Positions 36,710-45,071 of a stretch of 64,000 bases of DNA are shown piece by piece. The first letter of the stretch is position 1, and each line of letters opens with the position of its first letter. Both the position numbers and the translations under genes were made by a program. The DNA lies in contig NZ_JADEXS020000001.1 of assembly GCF_015207005.2 (NCBI RefSeq), forward strand, positions 2,418,001 to 2,482,000, given 5' to 3'. The DNA comes from Desmonostoc muscorum LEGE 12446. Its GTDB lineage: Bacteria; Cyanobacteriota; Cyanobacteriia; Cyanobacteriales; Nostocaceae. The notes beneath the pieces were generated by a model. That model worked only from the letters and a program-made list of their open reading frames with translations, had not been told where the DNA came from and did not search any database.

Positions 36710-37432
36710 ATGACAACTTCAATCATTCCAGCTCTAGAGAATTTCTATGATCTAAACTCGCAACACCAAGATCATCGCTCTGGGGACTGCACACTCCTGT
36801 GGCGACGGGGTAAACTGTTGGTAAAGCCGCTAGGACGAGCTAAACTACCATATTTGCCTTCGTTAAATAGTCAGCGATCGCTAGTAGAATGCTTAAAACA
36901 TTCTCCTGTAAATTTGGTCAGCATAGATGCAAAACTGGGTGAAGATTTGCTACAGTTTTGGGCAGATGCATGTGAACAAGCTCATAAGCCAATATTCCTC
37001 CACATACCCGCTAGGAATAAACAGCTAAAACAAGGTAATCAAACCTTGAGATGGTTACAGCGAATAATTGATTCGATTGTTGGTTTTTTCTTGCTGTTAT
37101 TACTCAGTCCAGTTATCCTGGGATTGATTATATTGATGCAAATTTTCTCCCCAGAGTCACTTTTTTGTCATGAATGGCATGTTGGAGAAAGAGGTAGACT
37201 TTTTCGAGCAATTCGATTTTCCACCACAGCAAAGTACAACATCACACCGCTAGGACGCTGGATGCATAAATACAGCCTCGACAATCTACCACTTTTATTT
37301 AACGTATTGCGCGGTGACATGAGTTTAATCGGATCTCGTTCTTGGACTTTAGCAGATGCAATACAAATAATTGAAGAAGAATACAGAATTCAGAATTCAG
37401 AATTCAAAATGGGCTACGCCCCGCTGCGCTAA
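36710..37432 (+). CDS. hepC: HepC-like sugar transferase, apparently truncated
   Basis: 240 residues. The N-terminal 120 (CTLLWRRGKLLVKPLGRAKLPYLPSL...VECLKHSPVNLVSIDAKLGEDLLQFWADACEQAHKPIFLHIPA) fit heterocyst development glycosyltransferase HepC. One membrane helix (SIVGFFLLLLLSPVILGLIIL) and a shortened bacterial sugar-transferase core (VGERGRLFRAIRF...LGRWMHKYSLDNLPLLFNVLRGDMSLIGSRSW) follow. The last 16 residues (YRIQNSEFKMGYAPLR) and the stop come from heptamer and 26-bp repeat DNA, so the native C-terminus is missing. Related phosphoglycosyltransferases start polymer assembly on a lipid carrier; function here is doubtful. Confidence 0.78.
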   Translation: MTTSIIPALENFYDLNSQHQDHRSGDCTLLWRRGKLLVKPLGRAKLPYLPSLNSQRSLVECLKHSPVNLVSIDAKLGEDLLQFWADACEQAHKPIFLHIPARNKQLKQGNQTLRWLQRIIDSIVGFFLLLLLSPVILGLIILMQIFSPESLFCHEWHVGERGRLFRAIRFSTTAKYNITPLGRWMHKYSLDNLPLLFNVLRGDMSLIGSRSWTLADAIQIIEEEYRIQNSEFKMGYAPLR

Positions 37433-37433
37433 C
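37408..37433. repeat. 26-bp repeat at the hepC end
   Basis: Copy of the GGGCTACGCCCCGCTGCGCT repeat inside heptamer units; it encodes the final residues of the hepC-like frame and its TAA stop. Confidence 0.85.
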
Positions 37434-37584
37434 AGAATTCAGAATTCAGAAATTTATCTGTACGGTAATTGATGGTTTCATCGTCAGAATTCAGAATCTA
37501 GAATTCAGAAGAATTTGATATCCAAGTTGAAGAATTTGAATAAAATGATTTACCAATGATTCTGAATTCTGACTGTGCAAATTT

Positions 37585-37646
37585 TAGATTTTGAATTTTG
37601 GATTTGTAATTCAATCTAAAATCCAAAATCTAAAATCCAAAATTCG
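37585..37646. repeat. AAAATCTAAAATCC inverted tract
   Basis: TAGATTTTGAATTTTGGATT followed by the complementary AATCTAAAATCCAAAATCT units; forms a hairpin just before hepA. A similar tract lies at about 53704-53735. Confidence 0.7.
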
Positions 37647-37682
37647 ATCTCCTTACGTGTCAAATTATTGTTAGAAAAATAC

Positions 37683-39524
37683 ATGCTTTTCAAAGTTCCC
37701 CAAAAACTCCGCAAACTGCTAAAAGCTACCAGCTTCTGGCAGGAAAATTATTTGATCTTGCGAGAATTTACACACTTTCGCAAGATTGCAACTTTAGCTC
37801 TCATATTCTCGATTCTCGCAGCAACATTTGAAGGTGTCAGTATTGGTTTCCTGCTGTCATTTTTGCAAAGCTTAACTAGTCCCAATGCTCAACCCGTCCA
37901 GACAGGAATAGGATGGTTTGATATTTGGATTTTGGGAGCTAATACATCGGCACTTAATCGTCTGTATCGCATATCTTCGCTGATTTTACTCAGTACTTGG
38001 CTACGTGTTGCCTTCAATTATTTTGCACAAGTTTATATTGAATTATCTCAATTGCATCTTGGCGATCGCTTACGTAAGCAAATTTTTGAACAATTACAAG
38101 CCTTATCGCTAAGTTACTTTTCTAAAACTCGTTCTGGTGAGTTAATTAACACAATTACCACAGAAATTGAAAGAATAAGACAAGGTTTCAGTGGCGGAGC
38201 ATTTTTAGTTACTAGAGGGCTAACAACTGTTGTCTACTTAATATCAATGTTTTTGATATCATGGCAGCTAACTGTAATTTCAGCACTACTATTTACACTT
38301 TTAGGTGTAGGACTATCCAATTTAAATGCCAGAGTCAGAGAATCAAGTTTTGGCATGACAACTGCTAATGCTAATTTTACATCAACAGCCGTAGAATTTA
38401 TTAATGGCATTCGCACTGTTCATTCCTGTGGTACTCAAGAATTTGAGCGCCAGCGTTACTACAAAGCTAGTGACAAGATAGTAAGTACTACAACTAAAGT
38501 TGTCTTCACTTGGACACTTGTCAAGCCAATTGCTGAAGGGGTGGCTACTACAGTCTTGGTGGGAATGATTATTTTGGCATTCACTAGCCTGGTTAGTAAT
38601 GGAACACTACAAGTTGCTTCTTTACTAACATTTTTCTTTGTGCTATTTCGTTTTATCCCATTCGTTCAAGATATTAATGGCACAAGAGCATTTCTCAGCA
38701 CTTTACATGGCTCAGCAGATAACATTAAAAACCTCTTAAAAAGTGATGATAAAAATTATTTTCAAAATGGACATCTTAAGTTTAATGCTTTAAAAAGCTC
38801 AATCAATCTAGTATGTGTAGATTTTGGCTACGACGATAACAATATAGTGCTACATAATATTACCCTAACTATTGAAAAGGGAAAAATGACGGCATTAGTC
38901 GGAGCATCTGGGGCTGGCAAAACAACACTTGCTGATTTAATTCCCAGATTTTATAATGCTACAGAGGGAAATATTTACATCGATGAAATTGATGTCAGAT
39001 TGTTTGAAATTAACTCTCTACGTCGCAAAATAGCTGTTGTCAGTCAAGATACTTTTATCTTCAATACTACTGTTTGGCAGAATATTGCTTATGGCACTCC
39101 AGAAGCTACGAATGATGAAATTCAAGAAGCTGCTAAATTAGCAAATGCACTAGAATTTATTTTAGAAATGCCCGAAGGTTTTAATACCCAATTAGGAGAT
39201 AGGGGTGTTAGATTATCTGGAGGACAAAGACAGCGAATTGCTATTGCGCGGGCGCTACTAAGGAACCCAGAAATTTTGATTTTAGATGAAGCAACTAGCG
39301 CTTTAGATTCTCTATCAGAACGCTTGATTCAAGATTCATTAGAAAAGCTATCTGTTGGGAGAACAGTAATTGCGATCGCTCACCGTCTTTCTACTATTGC
39401 GAAAGCAGATAAAGTCGTGGTACTCGAAGCAGGAAGGATAGTAGAACAGGGTAAATATCAAGAACTGCTCGGACGCCAAGGCAAGCTTTGGGAATATCAC
39501 CAGATGCAATACCATAATTCGTAA
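37683..39524 (+). CDS. hepA: HepA-like ABC exporter
   Basis: From ATG 37683 (MLFKVPQKLRKLLKATSFW), 613 residues; a TTG 15 bases upstream is the alternative. A full half-transporter: six membrane segments in about residues 30-320, then the ATP-binding domain with Walker A VGASGAGKTTLADL, Q-loop VVSQDTFIFN, signature LSGGQRQRIAIARALL, Walker B ILILDEATSALD and switch His AIAHRLS. HepA is needed for the heterocyst envelope polysaccharide layer in Anabaena; here it lies just after the hepC-like gene, as there. Ends YHNS plus stop, read from an AATTCGT repeat. Confidence 0.87.
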   Translation: MLFKVPQKLRKLLKATSFWQENYLILREFTHFRKIATLALIFSILAATFEGVSIGFLLSFLQSLTSPNAQPVQTGIGWFDIWILGANTSALNRLYRISSLILLSTWLRVAFNYFAQVYIELSQLHLGDRLRKQIFEQLQALSLSYFSKTRSGELINTITTEIERIRQGFSGGAFLVTRGLTTVVYLISMFLISWQLTVISALLFTLLGVGLSNLNARVRESSFGMTTANANFTSTAVEFINGIRTVHSCGTQEFERQRYYKASDKIVSTTTKVVFTWTLVKPIAEGVATTVLVGMIILAFTSLVSNGTLQVASLLTFFFVLFRFIPFVQDINGTRAFLSTLHGSADNIKNLLKSDDKNYFQNGHLKFNALKSSINLVCVDFGYDDNNIVLHNITLTIEKGKMTALVGASGAGKTTLADLIPRFYNATEGNIYIDEIDVRLFEINSLRRKIAVVSQDTFIFNTTVWQNIAYGTPEATNDEIQEAAKLANALEFILEMPEGFNTQLGDRGVRLSGGQRQRIAIARALLRNPEILILDEATSALDSLSERLIQDSLEKLSVGRTVIAIAHRLSTIAKADKVVVLEAGRIVEQGKYQELLGRQGKLWEYHQMQYHNS

Positions 39525-39546
39525 TTCGTAATTCGTAATTCGTAAT
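39514..39546. repeat. AATTCGT heptamer repeat at hepA end
   Basis: Four or more AATTCGT units; the first supplies the hepA stop codon (AAT TCG TAA). Confidence 0.85.
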
Positions 39547-39606
39547 TTGGGAATTACGAATTCATTATCCTACCCAATTATTTACAATTTTAACGAGGAA
39601 AAATCA

Positions 39607-40446
39607 ATGGTAAATCTAGGCTACCACACTGCTAAAATTCAGGGTAAATTTAATCGCTCTTTATATAAAGCTGCCCTTTCTCAGATTGTCAGCATCCCGA
39701 TTAAACAAACTCGCCAAGTTCCGATAAGTGTTTATGCCTTATCATGCGAACGCGATTTGCCAGAACAAGTAGCAAGTATTCGCTCATTCATCCGCCATGT
39801 AGGGATTCCAAATACATTTACAGTGGTTTCTGATGGCAGTTATACTGACTCTAGTTGTAATTTACTCCGCCGCATCCATCCGTGCGTTCAGGTAGTACTT
39901 TTACAAAACTTTGTAAGAACGGATTTACCTCAATGTGTTCTTGACTATGCCCAACTCCATCCAATGGGCAAAAAATTGTCGGCCTTAATGTCAATTCCTA
40001 TTAATGGAACTACAATTTATACCGATTCAGATATTTTATTTTTTCCCGGTGGTATAGACTTAATCAATTTGAGTAACTCCGATAACAAATACTCTCTTTA
40101 CCTACCTGATTGTTCTATGTCATTAGACGAAAGAATTATTTATGATGATTCTGAGAAGTCAAATCCAGTAAATGGCGGATTTATATTATTTAGACATGAA
40201 TTTGACTGGACTTTTGCCATTGAACGTTTAGCAAATCTTCAAGAAAATCCTAGTTATTTTACTGAACAAACAATTGTACATTTGACAATGCACCATAATC
40301 ATGGTCAGCCTTTATGCTCAAACAAATATGTCCTCCATGTAGAAGATCAGTTCATCTATCCAGATAAATCTGCAAGTAAAAACATTGCTCTCAGGCATTA
40401 TGTAAGTGATGTCAGACATAAATTTTGGTTTAATGTTGGGATTTGA
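39607..40446 (+). CDS. GT-A fold glycosyltransferase-like protein
   Basis: Start at ATG 39607 (MVNLGYHTAKIQGKF, 279 residues), preceded by GAGGAAAA; an upstream TTG frame reads repeat DNA. Motifs are VYALSCERDLPEQVASIRSFIRHVGIPNTFTVVSDGS and the likely metal site TTIYTDSDILFFPGG, plus PVNGGFILFRHEFDW. I recognise the fold, not a named family. Follows hepA by 82 bp. Confidence 0.72.
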   Translation: MVNLGYHTAKIQGKFNRSLYKAALSQIVSIPIKQTRQVPISVYALSCERDLPEQVASIRSFIRHVGIPNTFTVVSDGSYTDSSCNLLRRIHPCVQVVLLQNFVRTDLPQCVLDYAQLHPMGKKLSALMSIPINGTTIYTDSDILFFPGGIDLINLSNSDNKYSLYLPDCSMSLDERIIYDDSEKSNPVNGGFILFRHEFDWTFAIERLANLQENPSYFTEQTIVHLTMHHNHGQPLCSNKYVLHVEDQFIYPDKSASKNIALRHYVSDVRHKFWFNVGI

Positions 40447-40587
40447 AGAAGAATTCATAAGTCATAATCTAGAACTCAGAATCATTCTATCTTATGGCTA
40501 ATTCATCTTAAATTTTTATTCTAAACTGATTAATTTTAGCCTATGCTAAATTAATTAAAAAATAAAGTAAATAATAAGTGATAGTTA

Positions 40588-41772
40588 ATGCCTAAAATAA
40601 TTAATCATACCAAGCAGTTGCACAAGGAAATTTTTGCAGAAAACCTGATTTACCAATGCTCAAATTTTGAGGTTGGTGAGGGCGGAGGTGTTGAAACTTA
40701 TTTAGCTTCTCTATTTGAACATCGTACACCTGATATTAGCGATCGCGTGATTAAATCGCTCAATAATGTTGACCAAAGTCAGTTCAAATTATTGCACCTC
40801 CATAGTCCAGATTTACTGTTGCAGCTCACAGGCGAATGTCCTACAATATTCAGCGTTCATAATCACTCACTGTATTGTCCTAGTGGGACAAAGTATTTAG
40901 CTGGACAGCAAACAATCTGCGATCGCAATTTTTCTTACTTAGGATGTACCTGGGGTAAATTAGTAGATAAATGTGGTAGCCGTAAACCCTTAAGAACTGT
41001 TAGAGAAATTCAACGAACTCAGCAGTTTTTAGATATTTTAAAAAAGATAAAAGTTACTTTTATTGCTAATAGCGAATATGTACGTCAACAGTTAATTAAA
41101 AACGGCATACCAGCCGAACAAACTGTAACAGTACACTGTGGTATTTCTGTACCCCAAACACCAACTGCACCTTTAAGTTTAGAAGTCCACAAAAATCAGA
41201 GAATTTTGTTTGCTGGTCGGATTGTTTCCGATAAAGGTTTGGAATGGTTGATTAAAACCTTAATACATACAGACCCGCAAATTCAACTTGATATTGCAGG
41301 GGAAGGATGGGAACGACCACGGTTAGAAAAGCTAGCAAACACCCTGGGATTGAATCACCGGATTACTTGGCATGGTTGGTGCGATCGCCATAAAATAAAT
41401 CAACTTTATCAACAGTGTTTTGCAGTCATTTTTCCCAGTGTTTGGCCTGAACCTGCCGGTCTTGTAACCTTAGAAGCTTATGCTCGTTATCGACCTGTAA
41501 TTGGTAGTGCAGTCGGAGGAATTCCCGAACATTTACGAGATGGAGAAACGGGTATTCTTGTTCATCCTAATGATATCAAACAACTAGCCCAAGCAATTAA
41601 TTATTTGTCTACAGATTATCAAAAAAGTAGAGACATGGGCAAACAAGGTCATGCTTTATTGATGAAAGAATTCACAATGAATTATCATGTGAACAATCTA
41701 CAAACAATTTATGGAAAAACAATAGCTGAATTTGATTATTCAGGGAAAAAGTTATATAAAAATCCTCAATAA
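40588..41772 (+). CDS. glycosyltransferase family 4
   Basis: 394 residues. GGGVETYLASLFEH at the donor side, LLHLHSPDLLLQ and TIFSVHNHSLYCPSG, then the GT-B signature ILFAGRIVSDKGLEWLIKTL and WPEPAGLVTLEAYARYRPVIGSAVGGIPEHLRDGETG. The cysteine-bearing segment CPSGTKYL...CDRNFSYLGCTWGKLVDKCG is typical of a GT4 subgroup. The next gene starts 16 bp downstream. Confidence 0.88.
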   Translation: MPKIINHTKQLHKEIFAENLIYQCSNFEVGEGGGVETYLASLFEHRTPDISDRVIKSLNNVDQSQFKLLHLHSPDLLLQLTGECPTIFSVHNHSLYCPSGTKYLAGQQTICDRNFSYLGCTWGKLVDKCGSRKPLRTVREIQRTQQFLDILKKIKVTFIANSEYVRQQLIKNGIPAEQTVTVHCGISVPQTPTAPLSLEVHKNQRILFAGRIVSDKGLEWLIKTLIHTDPQIQLDIAGEGWERPRLEKLANTLGLNHRITWHGWCDRHKINQLYQQCFAVIFPSVWPEPAGLVTLEAYARYRPVIGSAVGGIPEHLRDGETGILVHPNDIKQLAQAINYLSTDYQKSRDMGKQGHALLMKEFTMNYHVNNLQTIYGKTIAEFDYSGKKLYKNPQ

Positions 41773-41788
41773 ACTAAGAGAGAAAAAT

Positions 41789-42772
41789 ATGTCATTGCAT
41801 CAAGAACCATTGGTCAGCGTTATTATCCCGACTTATAATCGACCAGATTATCTGAAGCAAGCGATCGCTAGCGCTGTTCAACAAACTTATCAAAATATTG
41901 AAATTATTGTTTCTGATAATTGCAGCCCAGAAAATCCCCAAGCTATTGTCGCATCTTTTGGTGATTCACGCATTCGATTTTGGCGACACGAGCAAAACGT
42001 AGGTATGCTTGCTAATCAGCAACACGCCTTTAAAATGGCACAAGGTAAATATGTTGCTAGCCTTCATGATGATGATATGTGGAATCAAGACTTTTTAGCC
42101 AAGCTTGTACCACCATTAGAAGAAAATCCTCAGTTAATTCTCGCTTTTTGTGACCAATATATCATAGATGCAAATGGCATAATTAATTATATTGGAACTG
42201 AAGAGAATACACGTGGTTATCAGCGGGACAAACTAACACCAGGAATTCATCAAGCTTTCTCTAAAATTGGGTTAATAGATAAAAGTATACCCACTGCCGC
42301 ATCTTGTGTAATTCGTAATCACTCTGTTGATTGGGATAGTATTCCCCCAGAAGTTGGTGGAATGTGGGATTTATATTTAACCTACCTCTGCTGTATATCT
42401 GGTCGTGGTGCTTACTACTATCCAGAAAGATTGACGCGATATCGTGCCCACGAACAAACTGATACCATGCTCAGTGGTAGTCGAGATGTACAGGCAAAAA
42501 TTCGCAAAGCTAAAAGCGAAATGTTTTGTTATCAAGTCTTTATGGAAGACAGTCGTCTAGAAGAATTTAGGACGCACTTTCAACAAAAATGGTCGGAAGC
42601 TAATACTACATTGGGAATTGGTTTACTGCGAAGTGAGCAGATAGCGGCAGCACGTCCTTATTTTTGGCAGGCATTGAAAAAACAAAAATTTAATTGGCGA
42701 ACTTTAGCTGCACTGATTCTCAGTTTTACTCCGCAAATTTTGACTAATAAGTTAATAGGAGTATCGAAATAA
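41789..42772 (+). CDS. glycosyltransferase family 2
   Basis: From ATG 41789 (MSLHQEPLVSVIIPTYNRPDYLKQAI, 327 residues), with AGAGAGA upstream; the longer frame overlaps the previous gene and is unlikely. GT-A motifs NIEIIVSDNCSPENPQAI and YVASLHDDDMWNQDFL are present. It is followed by an element with inverted ends (42773-42862) starting at the stop codon. Confidence 0.88.
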   Translation: MSLHQEPLVSVIIPTYNRPDYLKQAIASAVQQTYQNIEIIVSDNCSPENPQAIVASFGDSRIRFWRHEQNVGMLANQQHAFKMAQGKYVASLHDDDMWNQDFLAKLVPPLEENPQLILAFCDQYIIDANGIINYIGTEENTRGYQRDKLTPGIHQAFSKIGLIDKSIPTAASCVIRNHSVDWDSIPPEVGGMWDLYLTYLCCISGRGAYYYPERLTRYRAHEQTDTMLSGSRDVQAKIRKAKSEMFCYQVFMEDSRLEEFRTHFQQKWSEANTTLGIGLLRSEQIAAARPYFWQALKKQKFNWRTLAALILSFTPQILTNKLIGVSK

Positions 42773-42862
42773 TATAGCGGTACACCTGTAGGGGCACGGC
42801 ACTGCCGTGCCCCTACACCTGGCGATATAATGTTGTACCGCATCTGAATGGGAACCGCTATA
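42773..42862. repeat. small element with TATAGCGGT ends and inner palindrome
   Basis: Begins TATAGCGGT (42773-42781) and ends ACCGCTATA (42854-42862); between them is a perfect palindrome (42787-42817, GTAGGGGCACGGCA arms around a C). TATAGCGGT also occurs singly near 16434 and 23994, suggesting a family of miniature elements. Confidence 0.7.
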
Positions 42863-43010
42863 TAGCAATTATTCTGAAGTAAATTATTTTTTTTAACGAA
42901 CCGCTAAGGACGCAAAGTACGCAAAGAAAAGAAAAGAAAAGAAACTCTGCTCAACTTTCTCTGCGCCTCTGCACCTCTGCGTGAGCTTTTCTCCCTAAAT
43001 AAGGTAGTAT

Positions 43011-44222
43011 ATGAAACTTTGCATTGTTACCCATAAAATCAAAAAAGGTGATGGTCAAGGCCGAGTCAACTACGAAGTTGCTAACGAAGCAATTCGTCGC
43101 GGTCATCACCTAACATTATTAGCAAGTGAAATCGCCCCAGAACTAGAACACAACACTCAAGTTAATTGGATTAAAATTCCAGTCCAAGGGTATCCCACCG
43201 AATTTCTACGTAATTTCATCTTTGCCCAAAAAAGTGCAAATTGGTTGCGTCAACATCGCTCAAACTTTGATTTAATCAAAATCAATGGCGCCATTAATAT
43301 GGCTGCTGCTGATGTGAATGCTGTACATTTTGTCCATAGTTCATGGTTGCGATCGCCAGTTCATATTTCCCGCAACCGCCGAGATTTATATGGTTTATAT
43401 CAGTGGCTATTTACTGCTTTTAATGCTCGTTGGGAAAAACAAGCTTTCCAAAAAGCTAAGGTCGTTGTAGCAGTATCCGAAAAGGTAGCCCAGGAATTAA
43501 TTAATATTGGTGTACCTCGTTCTCGGATTCGCGTAATTGTGAATGGAGTAGACCTAGAAGAGTTTACTCCTGGTAAAAGCAATCGCCAAAAATTAGGTTT
43601 ACCAGAAAATGTCACCCTCGCACTGTTCGCCGGAGACATCCGCACACGCAGAAAGAACTTAGATACAATCCTCCACGCTTTAACTAAAGTTCCCGATTTG
43701 CATTTGGTGGTGGTGGGTCACATTGAAGATAGTCCCTTCCCTCAGCTAGCAGCATCTTTGGGGTTAAACGATCGCGTGCATTTTGTCGGATTTCGCCGTG
43801 ATATCCCCGAAATTATGCGATCGGTAGATTTATTTATTTTTCCTTCCCGATATGAAGCTTGTAGCCTGGTATTGTTAGAAGCACTTGCTTCAGGGCTGCC
43901 AGTAATTACTGCCACAGCTACCGGCGGTGCAGAGTTAGTAACGCCAGAATGCGGCATCGTCTTACCCGACTCAGATGATATCGATGCATTGGCAATGGCG
44001 CTGATGTCCTTAGTGAGTGAACAACCGCTGATGCAACAAATGGGTCAAGCTGCTCGTTCTGTGGCAGAACAACACAGCTGGACTACTATGGCACAAACTT
44101 ATGTGGATTTATTCGAGGAGTTAAGCAAAAATGCGGAACACCGTTCTCATACCAACTTATCGCCGTCCACAAGACCTCTCACGCTGCCTTTTGGCGCTAC
44201 AGGAGCAAATCAAACCAGTTGA
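43011..44222 (+). CDS. glycosyltransferase family 4
   Basis: 403 residues. CIVTHKIKKGDGQGRVNYEVANEAIRRGHHLTLLA at the start, VHFVHSSWL, then LALFAGDIRTRRKNLDTILHAL and PSRYEACSLVLLEALASGLPVITATATGGAELV. The last 31 residues overlap the next gene in another frame by 92 bp; they are Ser/Thr/Pro-rich (SHTNLSPSTRPLTLPFGATG) and unlike a GT end, so the ancestral stop may have been lost. Confidence 0.87.
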   Translation: MKLCIVTHKIKKGDGQGRVNYEVANEAIRRGHHLTLLASEIAPELEHNTQVNWIKIPVQGYPTEFLRNFIFAQKSANWLRQHRSNFDLIKINGAINMAAADVNAVHFVHSSWLRSPVHISRNRRDLYGLYQWLFTAFNARWEKQAFQKAKVVVAVSEKVAQELINIGVPRSRIRVIVNGVDLEEFTPGKSNRQKLGLPENVTLALFAGDIRTRRKNLDTILHALTKVPDLHLVVVGHIEDSPFPQLAASLGLNDRVHFVGFRRDIPEIMRSVDLFIFPSRYEACSLVLLEALASGLPVITATATGGAELVTPECGIVLPDSDDIDALAMALMSLVSEQPLMQQMGQAARSVAEQHSWTTMAQTYVDLFEELSKNAEHRSHTNLSPSTRPLTLPFGATGANQTS

Positions 44223-45060
44223 TCAGGTGATAGTGGTTGTCCGTGATACGGATGCACAAACTTGGGAATTTCTAGCCCAATTCAAGGCAGACAACTTGCC
44301 ACTACAAACTGTGACAGTCACACAACCGGGGGTAGTAGCAGCCCTGAATGCCGGACTTGCAGAGGTTGAGGGCGATATTGTTTCCATTACCGATGATGAT
44401 GCTGCACCCCATCCCGATTGGTTAGAGCGCATCGCCGCTTACTTTGCTTGTGATAGTCGCCTTGGCGGTTTGGGTGGGCGTGATTGGATACACCACGGGA
44501 GCAAATTAGAAGACGACTCCCGCCCAATAGTTGGTAGGTTGCAGTGGTTTGGGCGCGTAATTGGCAACCATCATCTGGGAGTAGGAGAAGCCCGCGAAGT
44601 TGATATTCTCAAAGGCGTAAACATGAGTTTTCGCAAAGAAGCAATTGGGCAATTGCGCTTTGACGAGCGGATGCGAGGTACTGGAGCGCAAGTACATTTT
44701 GAAATGGCATTTACTCTGGCATTAAAGCGAGCTGGTTGGAAGATAATTTACGATCCTAATGTTGCCGTAGAACATTACCCAGCACAACGTTTTGATGAAG
44801 ATCAGCGAAACAATTTTAATGAAATTGCCTTGATTAATTTAGTTCATAATGAAACCTTAGTTTTATTAGAACATCTATCATTTATCCGCCAAATAGTATT
44901 TTTATTCTGGGCAATATTAGTTGGAACCTGCGATAGTTTTGGCTTCATCCAATGGTTGAGATTTTTACCCAGCCAAGGACAGTTAGCAAGTAAGAAATTG
45001 TTAGCATCTTGGCGTGGACGTTGGCAAGGATGTAGAGAATTCGTAATTCGTAATTCGTAA
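44131..45060 (+). CDS. glycosyltransferase family 2
   Basis: 309 residues. MRNTVLIPTYRRPQDLSRCLLALQ, VVVRDTDAQTWEF, GDIVSITDDDAAPHPDW (metal-binding region) and the acceptor-side MRGTGAQVHFEMAF. A possible membrane-associated helix lies near residues 245-265 (IRQIVFLFWAILVGTC). It starts inside the end of the previous gene (92-bp overlap). The final REFVIRNS and stop are read from AATTCGT repeats. Confidence 0.87.
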   Translation: MRNTVLIPTYRRPQDLSRCLLALQEQIKPVDQVIVVVRDTDAQTWEFLAQFKADNLPLQTVTVTQPGVVAALNAGLAEVEGDIVSITDDDAAPHPDWLERIAAYFACDSRLGGLGGRDWIHHGSKLEDDSRPIVGRLQWFGRVIGNHHLGVGEAREVDILKGVNMSFRKEAIGQLRFDERMRGTGAQVHFEMAFTLALKRAGWKIIYDPNVAVEHYPAQRFDEDQRNNFNEIALINLVHNETLVLLEHLSFIRQIVFLFWAILVGTCDSFGFIQWLRFLPSQGQLASKKLLASWRGRWQGCREFVIRNS

Positions 45061-45069
45061 TTCGTAATT
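45040..45069. repeat. AATTCGT heptamer repeat at gene end
   Basis: Four units that encode the last residues and the stop of the GT2 gene and leave only a few bases before the next ATG at 45072. Confidence 0.85.
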
Positions 45070-45071
45070 GA

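Noticed and set aside
39547..39606. Upstream start for the GT-A protein after hepA
   Set aside because: Begins in AATTCGT repeat DNA; ATG 39607 has a good GAGGAAAA site.
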